NCBI GenBank assembly: GCA_964407695.1
Contig: CAYOWQ010000007.1
Coordinates: forward strand, 62,001 to 126,000
Direction: 5' to 3'
DNA: 64,000 bases
Source: CAYOWQ01 sp964407695
GTDB taxonomy: Bacteria; Planctomycetota; Phycisphaerae; Phycisphaerales; SM1A02
The position numbers were made by a program, and so were the translations under genes. Each line of letters starts with the position of its first letter. Position 1 is the first letter of the stretch. Under the pieces are notes generated by a model, which was not told the origin of the DNA, made no database searches, and was given only the letters and a program-made list of their open reading frames with translations. Of this stretch, positions 24,852 to 32,406 are shown piece after piece.

Positions 24852-25895
24852 ATGAAATATGTCTTTGCGTGCCTGTTTCTCGCACTCCTGGTGAGTTCCG
24901 CGGCGGCCTGCATTGAAACCGAGGGTCAGGCGTCCGGATCCACCGAAAAACCATCACCGAACATGCCCCGATACTCAAAATCGCTCTACGACGTCACGCC
25001 ATTGCCCCGCGAGGAAGTGGAGAAACTAGCCGGCAAGCTCGACCCGGAAACATACCGAATCACGCAGAAGTCAGACACCGAGCGGCCCTTCTGTGGCACG
25101 CTCTTGGACAACAAGAAGGATGGTGTCTATGTCTGCGTGGTGTGCGGCCTGCCGTTGTTCTCCAGCGAAAACAAGTTCAACTCCGGGACGGGTTGGCCGA
25201 GTTTCTATCGCGAGATTGATCCTGCCCATGTCGCTCGCGTTCGCGACGAGTCGCACGGCATGGTGCGAACCGAAATCAATTGCGCTCGATGCAGCGCCCA
25301 TCTTGGGCACGTCTTTGATGATGGACCAGCGCCAACTGGCGAGCGGCACTGTCTCAACAGTGCTTCGCTGAAATTCTATGAGAAGTCTGAGACTCGGCCT
25401 CCCGAGTCAATGCCCATCAAGACTGAAACCGCGTACTTTGCCGGTGGATGCTTCTGGGGAGTTGAACACTATTTCCAGAAGGGACCCGGCGTTCTCGACG
25501 CGGTCAGCGGCTACATGCAGGGCAGAACCGACAACCCGTCCTATGAAGACATCTGCGGTCACGGCACCGGTCACGCTGAGACCGTCAAGGTGGTCTTCGA
25601 CCCGAATCGAATCACCTATCGTCGCCTTCTTGAAGCGTTCTTTGTCATGCACGACCCCACGCAGCTGAATCGCCAGGGGCCGGATTATGGCGACCAGTAC
25701 CGGTCCGGGATCTGGACAACATCGGCTGAGCAGCAAAAGGAAGCCATGGCCTTCATCGCCGAGCAGCAGCCGAAATTCGGCAACAAGATCGTGACCCAGG
25801 TGGAGCAGGCCAAGACCTTCTTCCCTGCCGAGGACTATCACCAGGACTACATCATCAAAACCGGCCGCACATGCCACGTGCGGAATCCGTGGTAG
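24852..25895 (+). CDS. Exported MsrB-MsrA fusion (methionine sulfoxide reductase)
   Basis: A 347-residue protein starting at ATG 24852 (GGAGGAATCTG upstream). The N-terminus is a signal peptide ending at Cys20 (VSSAAAC), a weak lipobox, so it is periplasmic and possibly lipid-anchored. The MsrB domain (about residues 50-178) has zinc ligands Cys95, Cys98, Cys144 and Cys147 and catalytic Cys167 in ERHCLNSASLKF. The MsrA domain (about 190-345) has catalytic Cys200 in FAGGCFWGVE. The two domains reduce the R and S diastereomers of methionine sulfoxide. The order B then A is the reverse of the MsrA-MsrB order found in many pathogens. It converges with guaA, with 18 bases between the stops. Confidence 0.92.
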   Translation: MKYVFACLFLALLVSSAAACIETEGQASGSTEKPSPNMPRYSKSLYDVTPLPREEVEKLAGKLDPETYRITQKSDTERPFCGTLLDNKKDGVYVCVVCGLPLFSSENKFNSGTGWPSFYREIDPAHVARVRDESHGMVRTEINCARCSAHLGHVFDDGPAPTGERHCLNSASLKFYEKSETRPPESMPIKTETAYFAGGCFWGVEHYFQKGPGVLDAVSGYMQGRTDNPSYEDICGHGTGHAETVKVVFDPNRITYRRLLEAFFVMHDPTQLNRQGPDYGDQYRSGIWTTSAEQQKEAMAFIAEQQPKFGNKIVTQVEQAKTFFPAEDYHQDYIIKTGRTCHVRNPW

Positions 25896-25913
25896 TGCCA
25901 ACGGGTGGGAGGG

Positions 25914-27530
25914 TTATTCCCATTCGATGGTCGCCGGCGGCTTGCTTGAGATGTCGTAGACCACACGATTGACGCCGGCAACTTCGTTGATGATTCGATT
26001 CGAGATCGTCGCCAGGACGTCGTAGGGGATCCGCGCCCAATCTGCCGTCATGAAATCCTGTGTTTCAACCGCCCGAATGGCAACTACCGAGTCATAGCTG
26101 CGGCCGTCCCCCATCACCCCGACTGATTGGACCGGCAGCAGCACTGCGAAAACCTGATTTGTTGACCGATAGAGGTTGTTGGCCACGATTTCTTCCAGCA
26201 GGATCTCATCGCAATCGCGCAGGAGATCGAGCTTGGCTTCAGTGATTTCGCCGATGATCCGAACCGCGAGACCCGGCCCGGGGAATGGATGGCGCCAGAC
26301 AATGTGCGTCGGCAGACCGAGTACCTCTCCGAGGGCCCGAACTTCATCCTTGAAGAGATCCCGAAGTGGTTCGACCAACTGGAAACCGAGTTCCTCCGGA
26401 AGTCCGCCGACATTGTGGTGAAGTTTGATGTTCGCGGCAGTTCCGGCATGGGAGTGCCCGCTCTCAATGACATCCGGATACAAGGTACCCTGAGCGAGGT
26501 ATGCAATATCGCCGCCAAGCGTCGCCGCCGCCTTCTTGAAAACGTCAATGAACCGGTGACCGATGCGTTTTCGCTTCACCTGCGGATCTGTGACGCCGTC
26601 AAGATCGGAGAGGAACTCCTCCGCGGCATCGACGACTCGAAGGTCAATATCAAAGTGGTCTCGAAACGTTGTTTCGACGAGTTCTCGTTCGTTCTTTCGA
26701 AGCAAGCCGTTGTCAACAAAAATACACGTAAGTTGCCGACCGATGGCCTTTGAAAGGAGCGCTGCCACAACCGAGGAATCGACGCCGCCGGAGAGACCGC
26801 AGATCACGCGGCCGCTGCCGACCTGGCTGCGAATGCGATCGCATTGGGTTTCGAGAAACTCGCTCATGCGCCAGGTGCCGGTGCAACCACAGACCTCGTA
26901 GAGGAAGTTTCGAAGCAGATCGACGCCGTGCGGCGTGTGCGTGACCTCGGGGTGAAACTGAACACCGTAGAAGCGACGAGATTCATGCTTCACCGCGGCA
27001 TACGGGCAAGTCGGTGTGGCCGCCAGCGGAATAAATGCGCTGGAGAGCTGTTGCACCTGATCGCCGTGGCTCATCCAAACCGTCGTGTTCGTCGGAATCC
27101 CCTCGAAGAGGGCCGCCGACTCGGGAGTCGATGAGATGGATAACTTGCTGCGTCCGTATTCGCGAGCCGGCGCCCGTCCGACATTTCCCCCAAGCACCTG
27201 GCAGGCAAGCTGCATGCCATAGCAGATGCCGAGCATGGGGACATCGAGCTCGAAGATGCCCGGATGGCATCGCGGCGCCCCGGACTCGTTCACGCTGGCC
27301 GGCCCCCCGGAAAGAATCACACCCTTCGGCCGCATCGCTTCCAGGGCTTTCGGGGAAATGTCGGGCGCCACGAGAATGCTGAAGGCTCCCGCCTCACGAA
27401 CCCGACGTGCAATGAGTTGCGCATACTGGCTTCCAAAGTCGAGAATTGGAATGACCTCGTCGTGGGGAGGGATAGTCAACTCAGGCTTCAAGGATGGTTG
27501 GGGAGGCTGGGGTGACGGGGCGGCAGGCAT
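25914..27530 (-). CDS. guaA: GMP synthase (glutamine-hydrolysing)
   Basis: A 538-residue bifunctional enzyme converting XMP to GMP with glutamine and ATP. The N-terminal class I glutamine amidotransferase domain has the nucleophile in MLGICYGMQ and the catalytic His/Glu in YGVQFHPEV. The ATP-pyrophosphatase domain follows, with the P-loop ICGLSGGVDSSV. The C-terminal dimerisation domain ends in the family signature KPPATIEWE. The ATG at 27530 is preferred to one 51 bases upstream because the family starts near PILDFGSQY. The proline-rich leader PAAPSPQPPQPS before the domain is unusual but probably just disordered. It is divergent from the lipoprotein gene at 27605. Confidence 0.96.
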   Translation of the reverse strand: MPAAPSPQPPQPSLKPELTIPPHDEVIPILDFGSQYAQLIARRVREAGAFSILVAPDISPKALEAMRPKGVILSGGPASVNESGAPRCHPGIFELDVPMLGICYGMQLACQVLGGNVGRAPAREYGRSKLSISSTPESAALFEGIPTNTTVWMSHGDQVQQLSSAFIPLAATPTCPYAAVKHESRRFYGVQFHPEVTHTPHGVDLLRNFLYEVCGCTGTWRMSEFLETQCDRIRSQVGSGRVICGLSGGVDSSVVAALLSKAIGRQLTCIFVDNGLLRKNERELVETTFRDHFDIDLRVVDAAEEFLSDLDGVTDPQVKRKRIGHRFIDVFKKAAATLGGDIAYLAQGTLYPDVIESGHSHAGTAANIKLHHNVGGLPEELGFQLVEPLRDLFKDEVRALGEVLGLPTHIVWRHPFPGPGLAVRIIGEITEAKLDLLRDCDEILLEEIVANNLYRSTNQVFAVLLPVQSVGVMGDGRSYDSVVAIRAVETQDFMTADWARIPYDVLATISNRIINEVAGVNRVVYDISSKPPATIEWE

Positions 27531-27604
27531 GCGGGGTCCCTGGCATGATTGGAAGGGGCAAGCATAGCCCGAAATCGCCATTCTGCGGCGGGCTTTGCAG
27601 GCGA

Positions 27605-27919
27605 GTGAAACGACTCTATTCTTTGTGCGTGCAATGGGTTCGCCTGATTTTTGCCGATATGCTTATGTTTCTGTTGTTGGGCTGCGCCTCGAGTGCATCA
27701 GAAACCACGCGGCAGCCTGAGAGCGAAGCCATGGCCATGTCTCGACGAGTCGACCAACTTGCCTCTGACGACCCCGTTGAACGGATTCGGGCGTCAAACG
27801 AGCTTTACGGGCGCACGGGGCAGACCTTTGGATTTGACCCTCTCGGGCCGGATTCGGGTCGTCAAGAAGCCATTGATTGCTGGGTGGATTGGTACCACCG
27901 GGAGTATCCCGATGGCTGA
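27605..27919 (+). CDS. Small lipoprotein of unknown function
   Basis: A protein of about 104 residues starting at GTG 27605; other starts are possible. The N-terminus ends in a lipobox, MFLLLGC, followed by a serine/threonine-rich linker, so the mature protein is a lipoprotein of about 75 residues. The rest is helical and acidic (RRVDQLASDDPVERIRASNEL). It ends with a WVDWYHREYP motif. I do not recognise it. The stop overlaps the start of the RsbW-like gene by eight bases, placing it first in a four-gene operon with the RsbW-like kinase, the STAS protein and the MlaE permease. Confidence 0.6.
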   Translation: MKRLYSLCVQWVRLIFADMLMFLLLGCASSASETTRQPESEAMAMSRRVDQLASDDPVERIRASNELYGRTGQTFGFDPLGPDSGRQEAIDCWVDWYHREYPDG

Positions 27920-28409
27920 TGGATCATGCGAAGGCTCACCTGATGATCCGGATATTCGCATGGACCTCGCCAGCCAGGCGCGATATCTCGCCCCGGCACG
28001 CGCCATGCTTGCCAGCATGGCCCAACGGCTCGGCTTTCCGGAACCTCTCTGCGGCCAGATTTCCCTCGCGATCGACGAAGCCATCTCGAACGTGATCAAA
28101 CATGGATACGACCGTCGGCCGGACGGCCGAATCTGGATCAGCGCCTGGCACCTTCGGCATCCGAGACCCGGAATTCGCATCATCATAGAGGACCTTGCTC
28201 GCCAGGTTGAACCGGATCGGATTCGATCGCGGGATCTTGACGATATCCGGCCCGGCGGACTCGGTGTTCACATCATTCGGGAGATCATGGACGAGGCCCA
28301 GTATGAGAAGCGAGCCGAGGGAGGCATGCGCCTGACACTCGTGAAATATATCGATTCGTCGAAGTGCCTTCCCGGCAAGCCGATATCATGCGTGGAGGGC
28401 GCAACGTGA
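27912..28409 (+). CDS. RsbW-like anti-sigma / serine kinase (HATPase_c_2)
   Basis: A 165-residue protein of the GHKL ATPase fold. The N-box is LAIDEAISNVIKHGY and the G2 box is GGLGVHIIREIMDEAQY, both typical of RsbW/SpoIIAB anti-sigma kinases. The G1 box, normally DxGxG, reads IIEDLARQVEP: the Asp remains but the glycines are gone, so ATP binding may be altered. In partner-switching systems such proteins bind a sigma factor and phosphorylate a STAS antagonist. The next gene, overlapping by four bases (GTGA), is a STAS protein with an intact serine, so the pair is likely to work together. No cognate sigma gene is adjacent. Confidence 0.8.
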   Translation: MADGSCEGSPDDPDIRMDLASQARYLAPARAMLASMAQRLGFPEPLCGQISLAIDEAISNVIKHGYDRRPDGRIWISAWHLRHPRPGIRIIIEDLARQVEPDRIRSRDLDDIRPGGLGVHIIREIMDEAQYEKRAEGGMRLTLVKYIDSSKCLPGKPISCVEGAT

Positions 28410-28753
28410 GCGACGACCAGATCACCATCCTGACCGAAACCCTGAACGACGGCATGGTCCTCAAGCCATCCGGCGATATCGACCTGAGCAGCGCTCCGGA
28501 CTTTCGCCGCCGACTTGGCCAGCTTCAATCGTCGAAACCCTTGAGATTGCTCATTGACCTGTCTGACGTTCCCTATATGGATTCCTCCGGCGTGGCCACG
28601 CTCGTTGAGGCCATGCAGATTTCCAGAAAACAGGGAGGCCGGCTGGTCCTCTTCGGCCTGCAGGAACGAGTCCGTTCGATCTTCGAGATCGCGCGACTTG
28701 ACTCGATCTTCCTCATTCGAGATTCAAGAGACTCCGCACTGTCTGCGCAATAG
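28406..28753 (+). CDS. STAS-domain anti-sigma factor antagonist / MlaB-like protein
   Basis: A 115-residue STAS protein starting at GTG 28406 within the previous stop. The phosphoacceptor region IDLSDVPYMDSSGVATL carries the DSSG serines (residues 60-61) that RsbW-type kinases phosphorylate in SpoIIAA/RsbV. The following MlaE permease gene starts at the very next base after its stop. In Mla-type lipid transporters a STAS protein, MlaB, binds the ATPase MlaF and is needed for its activity. So this gene could be an RsbV-type antagonist, an MlaB, or a single protein doing both. Confidence 0.82.
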   Translation: MSDDQITILTETLNDGMVLKPSGDIDLSSAPDFRRRLGQLQSSKPLRLLIDLSDVPYMDSSGVATLVEAMQISRKQGGRLVLFGLQERVRSIFEIARLDSIFLIRDSRDSALSAQ

Positions 28754-29584
28754 ATGGACCAGCCCCGTCATCCTGCCCTCGTGGTGCGGCTCCTGGATGT
28801 CTGGGGCGCGATCTGGATCCGTGCCTTCGCCCTCATTGGTGGTGTGGCTTGGTTGCTGCATGATGTCCTGCGCTGGATCCTTCGTGCCATCGCCGGCCGC
28901 GGGATTCGCTTCGGCAAGACGGCATTGGTGACTCAGCTCGTCCGCGTGGGTGTGCTCTCCATCAGCATCGTGATGCTGGTGTCCGCATGCATCGGCGTCA
29001 TCCTGGCGCTGCAAATGGCTCCCCCGTTGCAGGATTTCGGTCAGGTCGACAAGACCGCAAACATCATTGGCATCGCCGTCTTTCGTGAGCTCGGCCCACT
29101 GATCTCCGCCATCGTGCTGACCGGGTTTGCCGGTGCGTCCATCGCGGCCGAGATCGGAACCATGGTGGTAGGAGAGGAAATCGAAGCGCTGGAAGCGCAT
29201 GCTCTTGATCCGGTCCGTTTCCTCGTTGTCCCACGCGTACTGGCGACCACCATCAGCCTCATTCTCTTGACGATCATTGGTGATCTGGTCAGCGTGTTTG
29301 CCGGGGGTGTCGTCGGGGTTGTCTTCCTCGGTGTTCCTTACGAGGTGTATAAGCACAACACGCTATCTCAGCTACAGATTTCTGATTTCACCACCGGTCT
29401 CATCAAGGCTGGTGTCTTCGGCGCGGTGCTTGGCGGAATCGCCTGTCATAACGGGCTTCAGGTCAGCGGCGGTGCGGCGGGTGTCGGCCGGGCCACGACC
29501 AACACGGTCGTACAGACTATTGTTGCCGTGACGTTTGCCGACCTCATCTTCACCGCCATTTTCTATTCCCTCGGCTGGACCTGA
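28754..29584 (+). CDS. MlaE-family lipid ABC transporter permease
   Basis: A 276-residue integral membrane protein of the MlaE/YrbE/TGD1 family. After an amphipathic N-terminal region it has five to six helices. The family hallmark FRELGPLISAIVLTGFAGAS is followed by the coupling-helix context GEEIEALEAHALDPVRFLVVPR. MlaE moves phospholipids between inner and outer membranes with the ATPase MlaF and the MCE protein MlaD. Neither is visible next to it, because the downstream gene (murG) is on the other strand five bases away. It is co-transcribed with the STAS and RsbW-like genes. Confidence 0.9.
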   Translation: MDQPRHPALVVRLLDVWGAIWIRAFALIGGVAWLLHDVLRWILRAIAGRGIRFGKTALVTQLVRVGVLSISIVMLVSACIGVILALQMAPPLQDFGQVDKTANIIGIAVFRELGPLISAIVLTGFAGASIAAEIGTMVVGEEIEALEAHALDPVRFLVVPRVLATTISLILLTIIGDLVSVFAGGVVGVVFLGVPYEVYKHNTLSQLQISDFTTGLIKAGVFGAVLGGIACHNGLQVSGGAAGVGRATTNTVVQTIVAVTFADLIFTAIFYSLGWT

Positions 29585-29589
29585 GAATT

Positions 29590-30786
29590 TCAGCTTTCGG
29601 AACACGTCAGTCGGGCCAGGAGCAGATTCGCGATTTCATCGGCCGCGTTCGGTTGAGCAAGACGTTGAAGAGCCTGGCTCATGGATCCCAGCGCGGCGGA
29701 ATCGTTCATCAAGCGTCTCAGGAGGGGAAGCACAGCCCTCGCATTGGCCGCGGCGTCAATCTGATCGATGACGATGACGGCACCTCCGGAATCGGCGAGT
29801 GGCTGGGCATTCCACTTCTGGTGGAGGTCACGGTGATAGGGGTACGGGAGGAAGATCGTCGGGACGCCGTTGGCGGCTGCCTCGGCAACAGAATTGGCGC
29901 CTGCCCGGCTGATCGCCAGATCCGCGGCTCCCCAGGCATTGGCCATCTGATGGACGAAGGGTTCTACCCGAGCGCGGATGCCCAATTGCTGATAGGTCGA
30001 ACGAACCTCCTGGTCTGCCCCAGCGCCTGCTAGGTGCAGGACCTGCCATCCCCGGAAGAGGTCTGCATGCTGCCGGGCAAGGTGCATGAGTAGGTTATTG
30101 ATGCTCGTGGCCCCCTGCGAAGCGCCGGTCACCAACAGGACCGGAATGTCCGGAGCAAGGCCCGCGGCGGTCCTGCACTCCGGACGCGACAGCCCGGCCA
30201 CCGCGCTGCGGCGAAGAGGAAACCCCACTTTTCTGGATGCGAATCCCGGATGCTGGGGTGTTTCAATCGTGGTCATAACCAGATCGCTTCGACCCGCGAT
30301 CCAGCGATTTGCCCTGCCGGGCTTGGCATCCAGATTGAGCAATACCACCGAGACATTGAGCCGTTTGGCCGCGGCGACCACCGGGCCGGTGACGAATCCG
30401 CCAAGGGCCACAACTAACGAGGCATCCACTTCCCGGAGGAGCCCCTGGGCGAGTTTGCGCCCCTTGGCGAACTCCCGAACGAACCTGAGCAGTTTCAGCG
30501 GATGGCCGGAAATCGGCGCTGCTGGAATGGCATGGAAGTCCATCCCAGCCTCGGCAAGCATCGTGGCGTCGATGGGGCGGGTAGAGCACAGGAACACGGT
30601 TCTTGCCGAAGCCGCGCCTGCTCCCTGTCGCGCCAGCGACTCGGCAATGGCGATTCCTGGAGAGATATGTCCACCGGATCCGCCTCCGGCGAAAACAATC
30701 GTTGGTGATTGAGTGGCTGGTTGACGCATGGATTTCCGGCGAGTCGCCGATGCGTGGAGAACGGGAACCGCCCTCACAGACATCAT
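29590..30786 (-). CDS. murG: UDP-GlcNAc:lipid I N-acetylglucosaminyltransferase
   Basis: A 398-residue GT28-family enzyme that adds GlcNAc to lipid I to make lipid II, at the cytoplasmic face. The N-terminal glycine-rich loop is VFAGGGSGGHISPGIA. The acceptor-side motif LVVALGGFVTGP and the UDP-GlcNAc site around LAISRAGANSVAEAAANGVP (the conserved E in the alpha-beta-alpha fold) are present. The start at 30786 has GGAG just upstream; a later ATG at 30729 is an alternative and would still keep the catalytic core. ftsW is directly upstream with a 16-base gap, the usual mur/fts pairing. Confidence 0.93.
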   Translation of the reverse strand: MMSVRAVPVLHASATRRKSMRQPATQSPTIVFAGGGSGGHISPGIAIAESLARQGAGAASARTVFLCSTRPIDATMLAEAGMDFHAIPAAPISGHPLKLLRFVREFAKGRKLAQGLLREVDASLVVALGGFVTGPVVAAAKRLNVSVVLLNLDAKPGRANRWIAGRSDLVMTTIETPQHPGFASRKVGFPLRRSAVAGLSRPECRTAAGLAPDIPVLLVTGASQGATSINNLLMHLARQHADLFRGWQVLHLAGAGADQEVRSTYQQLGIRARVEPFVHQMANAWGAADLAISRAGANSVAEAAANGVPTIFLPYPYHRDLHQKWNAQPLADSGGAVIVIDQIDAAANARAVLPLLRRLMNDSAALGSMSQALQRLAQPNAADEIANLLLARLTCSES

Positions 30787-30802
30787 TTGCTCCGATCACC
30801 CA

Positions 30803-31975
30803 TCAGGCTGTCGCCACGACGGCCGACAAGTCTTCAACTGGATCTGGACTCTCGTCGGCCGCCATCTGTTCTCGGGCGTCCTGCCGATCCATGGAGACCA
30901 GCAGACCCACGGAAAACGCGGTAAGCACCCAGCCGGTTCCACCTGAGGAGAGCAGCGGCAGTGCGATTCCTTTGGTCGGGGCCAAGCCCGTGACAACCGC
31001 AATGTTGATGAAGGCCTGAAGTCCAATCGTGAGTAGCACACCGAGCCCCACGAGCCGCTCGAACGGCGGCCTTGGGCGACGAAGGATGGCGAGGCCGCAG
31101 AGGATCATGATCAGGTACAGGCTGATCACCGCGATGGCCCCGACGACTCCAAGTTCTTCACAAACGATGGCAAAGATGAAGTCGGTGGTATCCTCAGGGA
31201 GATACCCGAATTTCTGGACGGAGTTGCCCAAACCCCGGCCGACGAGACCACCGCCGGCAACTGCTGACATCGATTGAATGATGTGATACCCGATGCCTTC
31301 AGGATCGGCGTAGGGATCGAGGTATGCCAGGATTCGATTCATCCGATAGGGGCTGACGATCACCAGAAACACGAAGCCGAGGAGGGCCGGAGGCGCCAGC
31401 AGCAATGCTTGCCAGATTCTCGATCCGGAAGCCAACAGCATCCCCACGGCCACCATGAAGATGAGTACGGCGGTCCCGAGGTCCTCGAAAGAGATCAGGG
31501 CGCACGCAGCCGCGACGAGCAGCATGGGCGGCACAAAGCCCGAGACAAGCAGGTGCATCGTCCCCGCTCGCCGAGCGCCGTGCCACGCCAAGACGAGCAC
31601 CAGTCCCCACTTGGCGAACTCCGAAGGTTGGAACTGAAAAGCGCCAAGGTTGATCCAGCGACGGGCGCCGTTGACCTGATGCCCGATTCCGGGAATCTGG
31701 ACCACAATCAGCAGGAGAAACATACCTGCGATTAGCCACGGCATCGGGTTGGCGAGCCCACGAAGTGTGTAGAGGCGCTCGACTGGAATCAGGGACCCGG
31801 CCACCAGGGCAATCATGGCGACCAATGCCAGGACAGTTTGCTTTGAGAGCAAGACCTGCTTGAGCGTAATGGCGTGCTCGGCATCGACCGTCAGGCCGGC
31901 GGAGTTCACCATGACCACGCCCACGACGAGCAACGACACAACCGCAAGGATGAGTCCCTGTCCGGCACGAATCAT
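30803..31975 (-). CDS. ftsW: Septal peptidoglycan polymerase FtsW (SEDS family)
   Basis: A 390-residue polytopic membrane protein of the SEDS family, the glycosyltransferase that polymerises lipid II with a class B PBP during division. Family motifs are GARRWINLGAFQFQPSEFAK in the first half, the loop PEDTTDFIFAIVCEELG with the conserved acidic residue, and LAPTKGIALPLLSSGGT near the end. The number of helices (about ten) is normal. The position directly upstream of murG favours FtsW over RodA. Its presence shows the organism makes peptidoglycan and divides with this machinery, which is expected for Phycisphaerae but not for all planctomycetes. Confidence 0.92.
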   Translation of the reverse strand: MIRAGQGLILAVVSLLVVGVVMVNSAGLTVDAEHAITLKQVLLSKQTVLALVAMIALVAGSLIPVERLYTLRGLANPMPWLIAGMFLLLIVVQIPGIGHQVNGARRWINLGAFQFQPSEFAKWGLVLVLAWHGARRAGTMHLLVSGFVPPMLLVAAACALISFEDLGTAVLIFMVAVGMLLASGSRIWQALLLAPPALLGFVFLVIVSPYRMNRILAYLDPYADPEGIGYHIIQSMSAVAGGGLVGRGLGNSVQKFGYLPEDTTDFIFAIVCEELGVVGAIAVISLYLIMILCGLAILRRPRPPFERLVGLGVLLTIGLQAFINIAVVTGLAPTKGIALPLLSSGGTGWVLTAFSVGLLVSMDRQDAREQMAADESPDPVEDLSAVVATA

Positions 31976-32030
31976 GAAACAGATATCGGCTCAAGACTCA
32001 GAATTCATCCAAAGCCGGGAGGATCGCCGG

Positions 32031-32402
32031 CTACTTCCGGGACCGATCACTCGGCTCATCATCCATCCACCGCTGGACCAGCCGCTTGGGGGCAACATTC
32101 TGCCACGCCAGCCGCATGACCTCACGGACCCAGTCCACGCGGGCATGTCGGAGGAAGACCTGGGTGCAACCCTTGTCTCCCCATCCTCCCGGAATCGGAG
32201 CAAAGGCTGTTGGATGAGACGAGACCCATCGACGCTGTTGGTCCTGGGTCAGCTTGACCATTCCGTACTCCTCCCCCTCCCCGAAAAGGGTCGCAAAGAT
32301 GCGACCCCCCGCAGGAACACGAAAATCGGGGTGATCCATGTGGCAGCCTTCGCCCGTCTCAGGCAACTGAAGGGCAATTCTGCGAAACGCCGCAGGCGAC
32401 AT
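32031..32402 (-). CDS. MmcQ/YjbR-family protein
   Basis: A 123-residue protein starting at ATG 32402; an in-frame TTG at 32420 would add six residues and overlap tkt. The pattern RIALQLPETGEGCHMDHPDFRV, GRIFATLF and the C-terminal VREVMRLAWQNVAPKRLVQRW match the MmcQ/YjbR family, which has a CyaY-like fold and is often described as DNA-binding without firm proof. It starts four bases after the tkt stop and precedes ftsW by 55 bases, so it is probably co-transcribed with tkt. Its physiological role is unknown. Confidence 0.82.
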   Translation of the reverse strand: MSPAAFRRIALQLPETGEGCHMDHPDFRVPAGGRIFATLFGEGEEYGMVKLTQDQQRRWVSSHPTAFAPIPGGWGDKGCTQVFLRHARVDWVREVMRLAWQNVAPKRLVQRWMDDEPSDRSRK

Positions 32403-32406
32403 CCAT

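Noticed and set aside
27531..27604. Possible guanine riboswitch upstream of guaA
   Set aside because: The upstream sequence is short and shows none of the conserved junction bases of a purine riboswitch.
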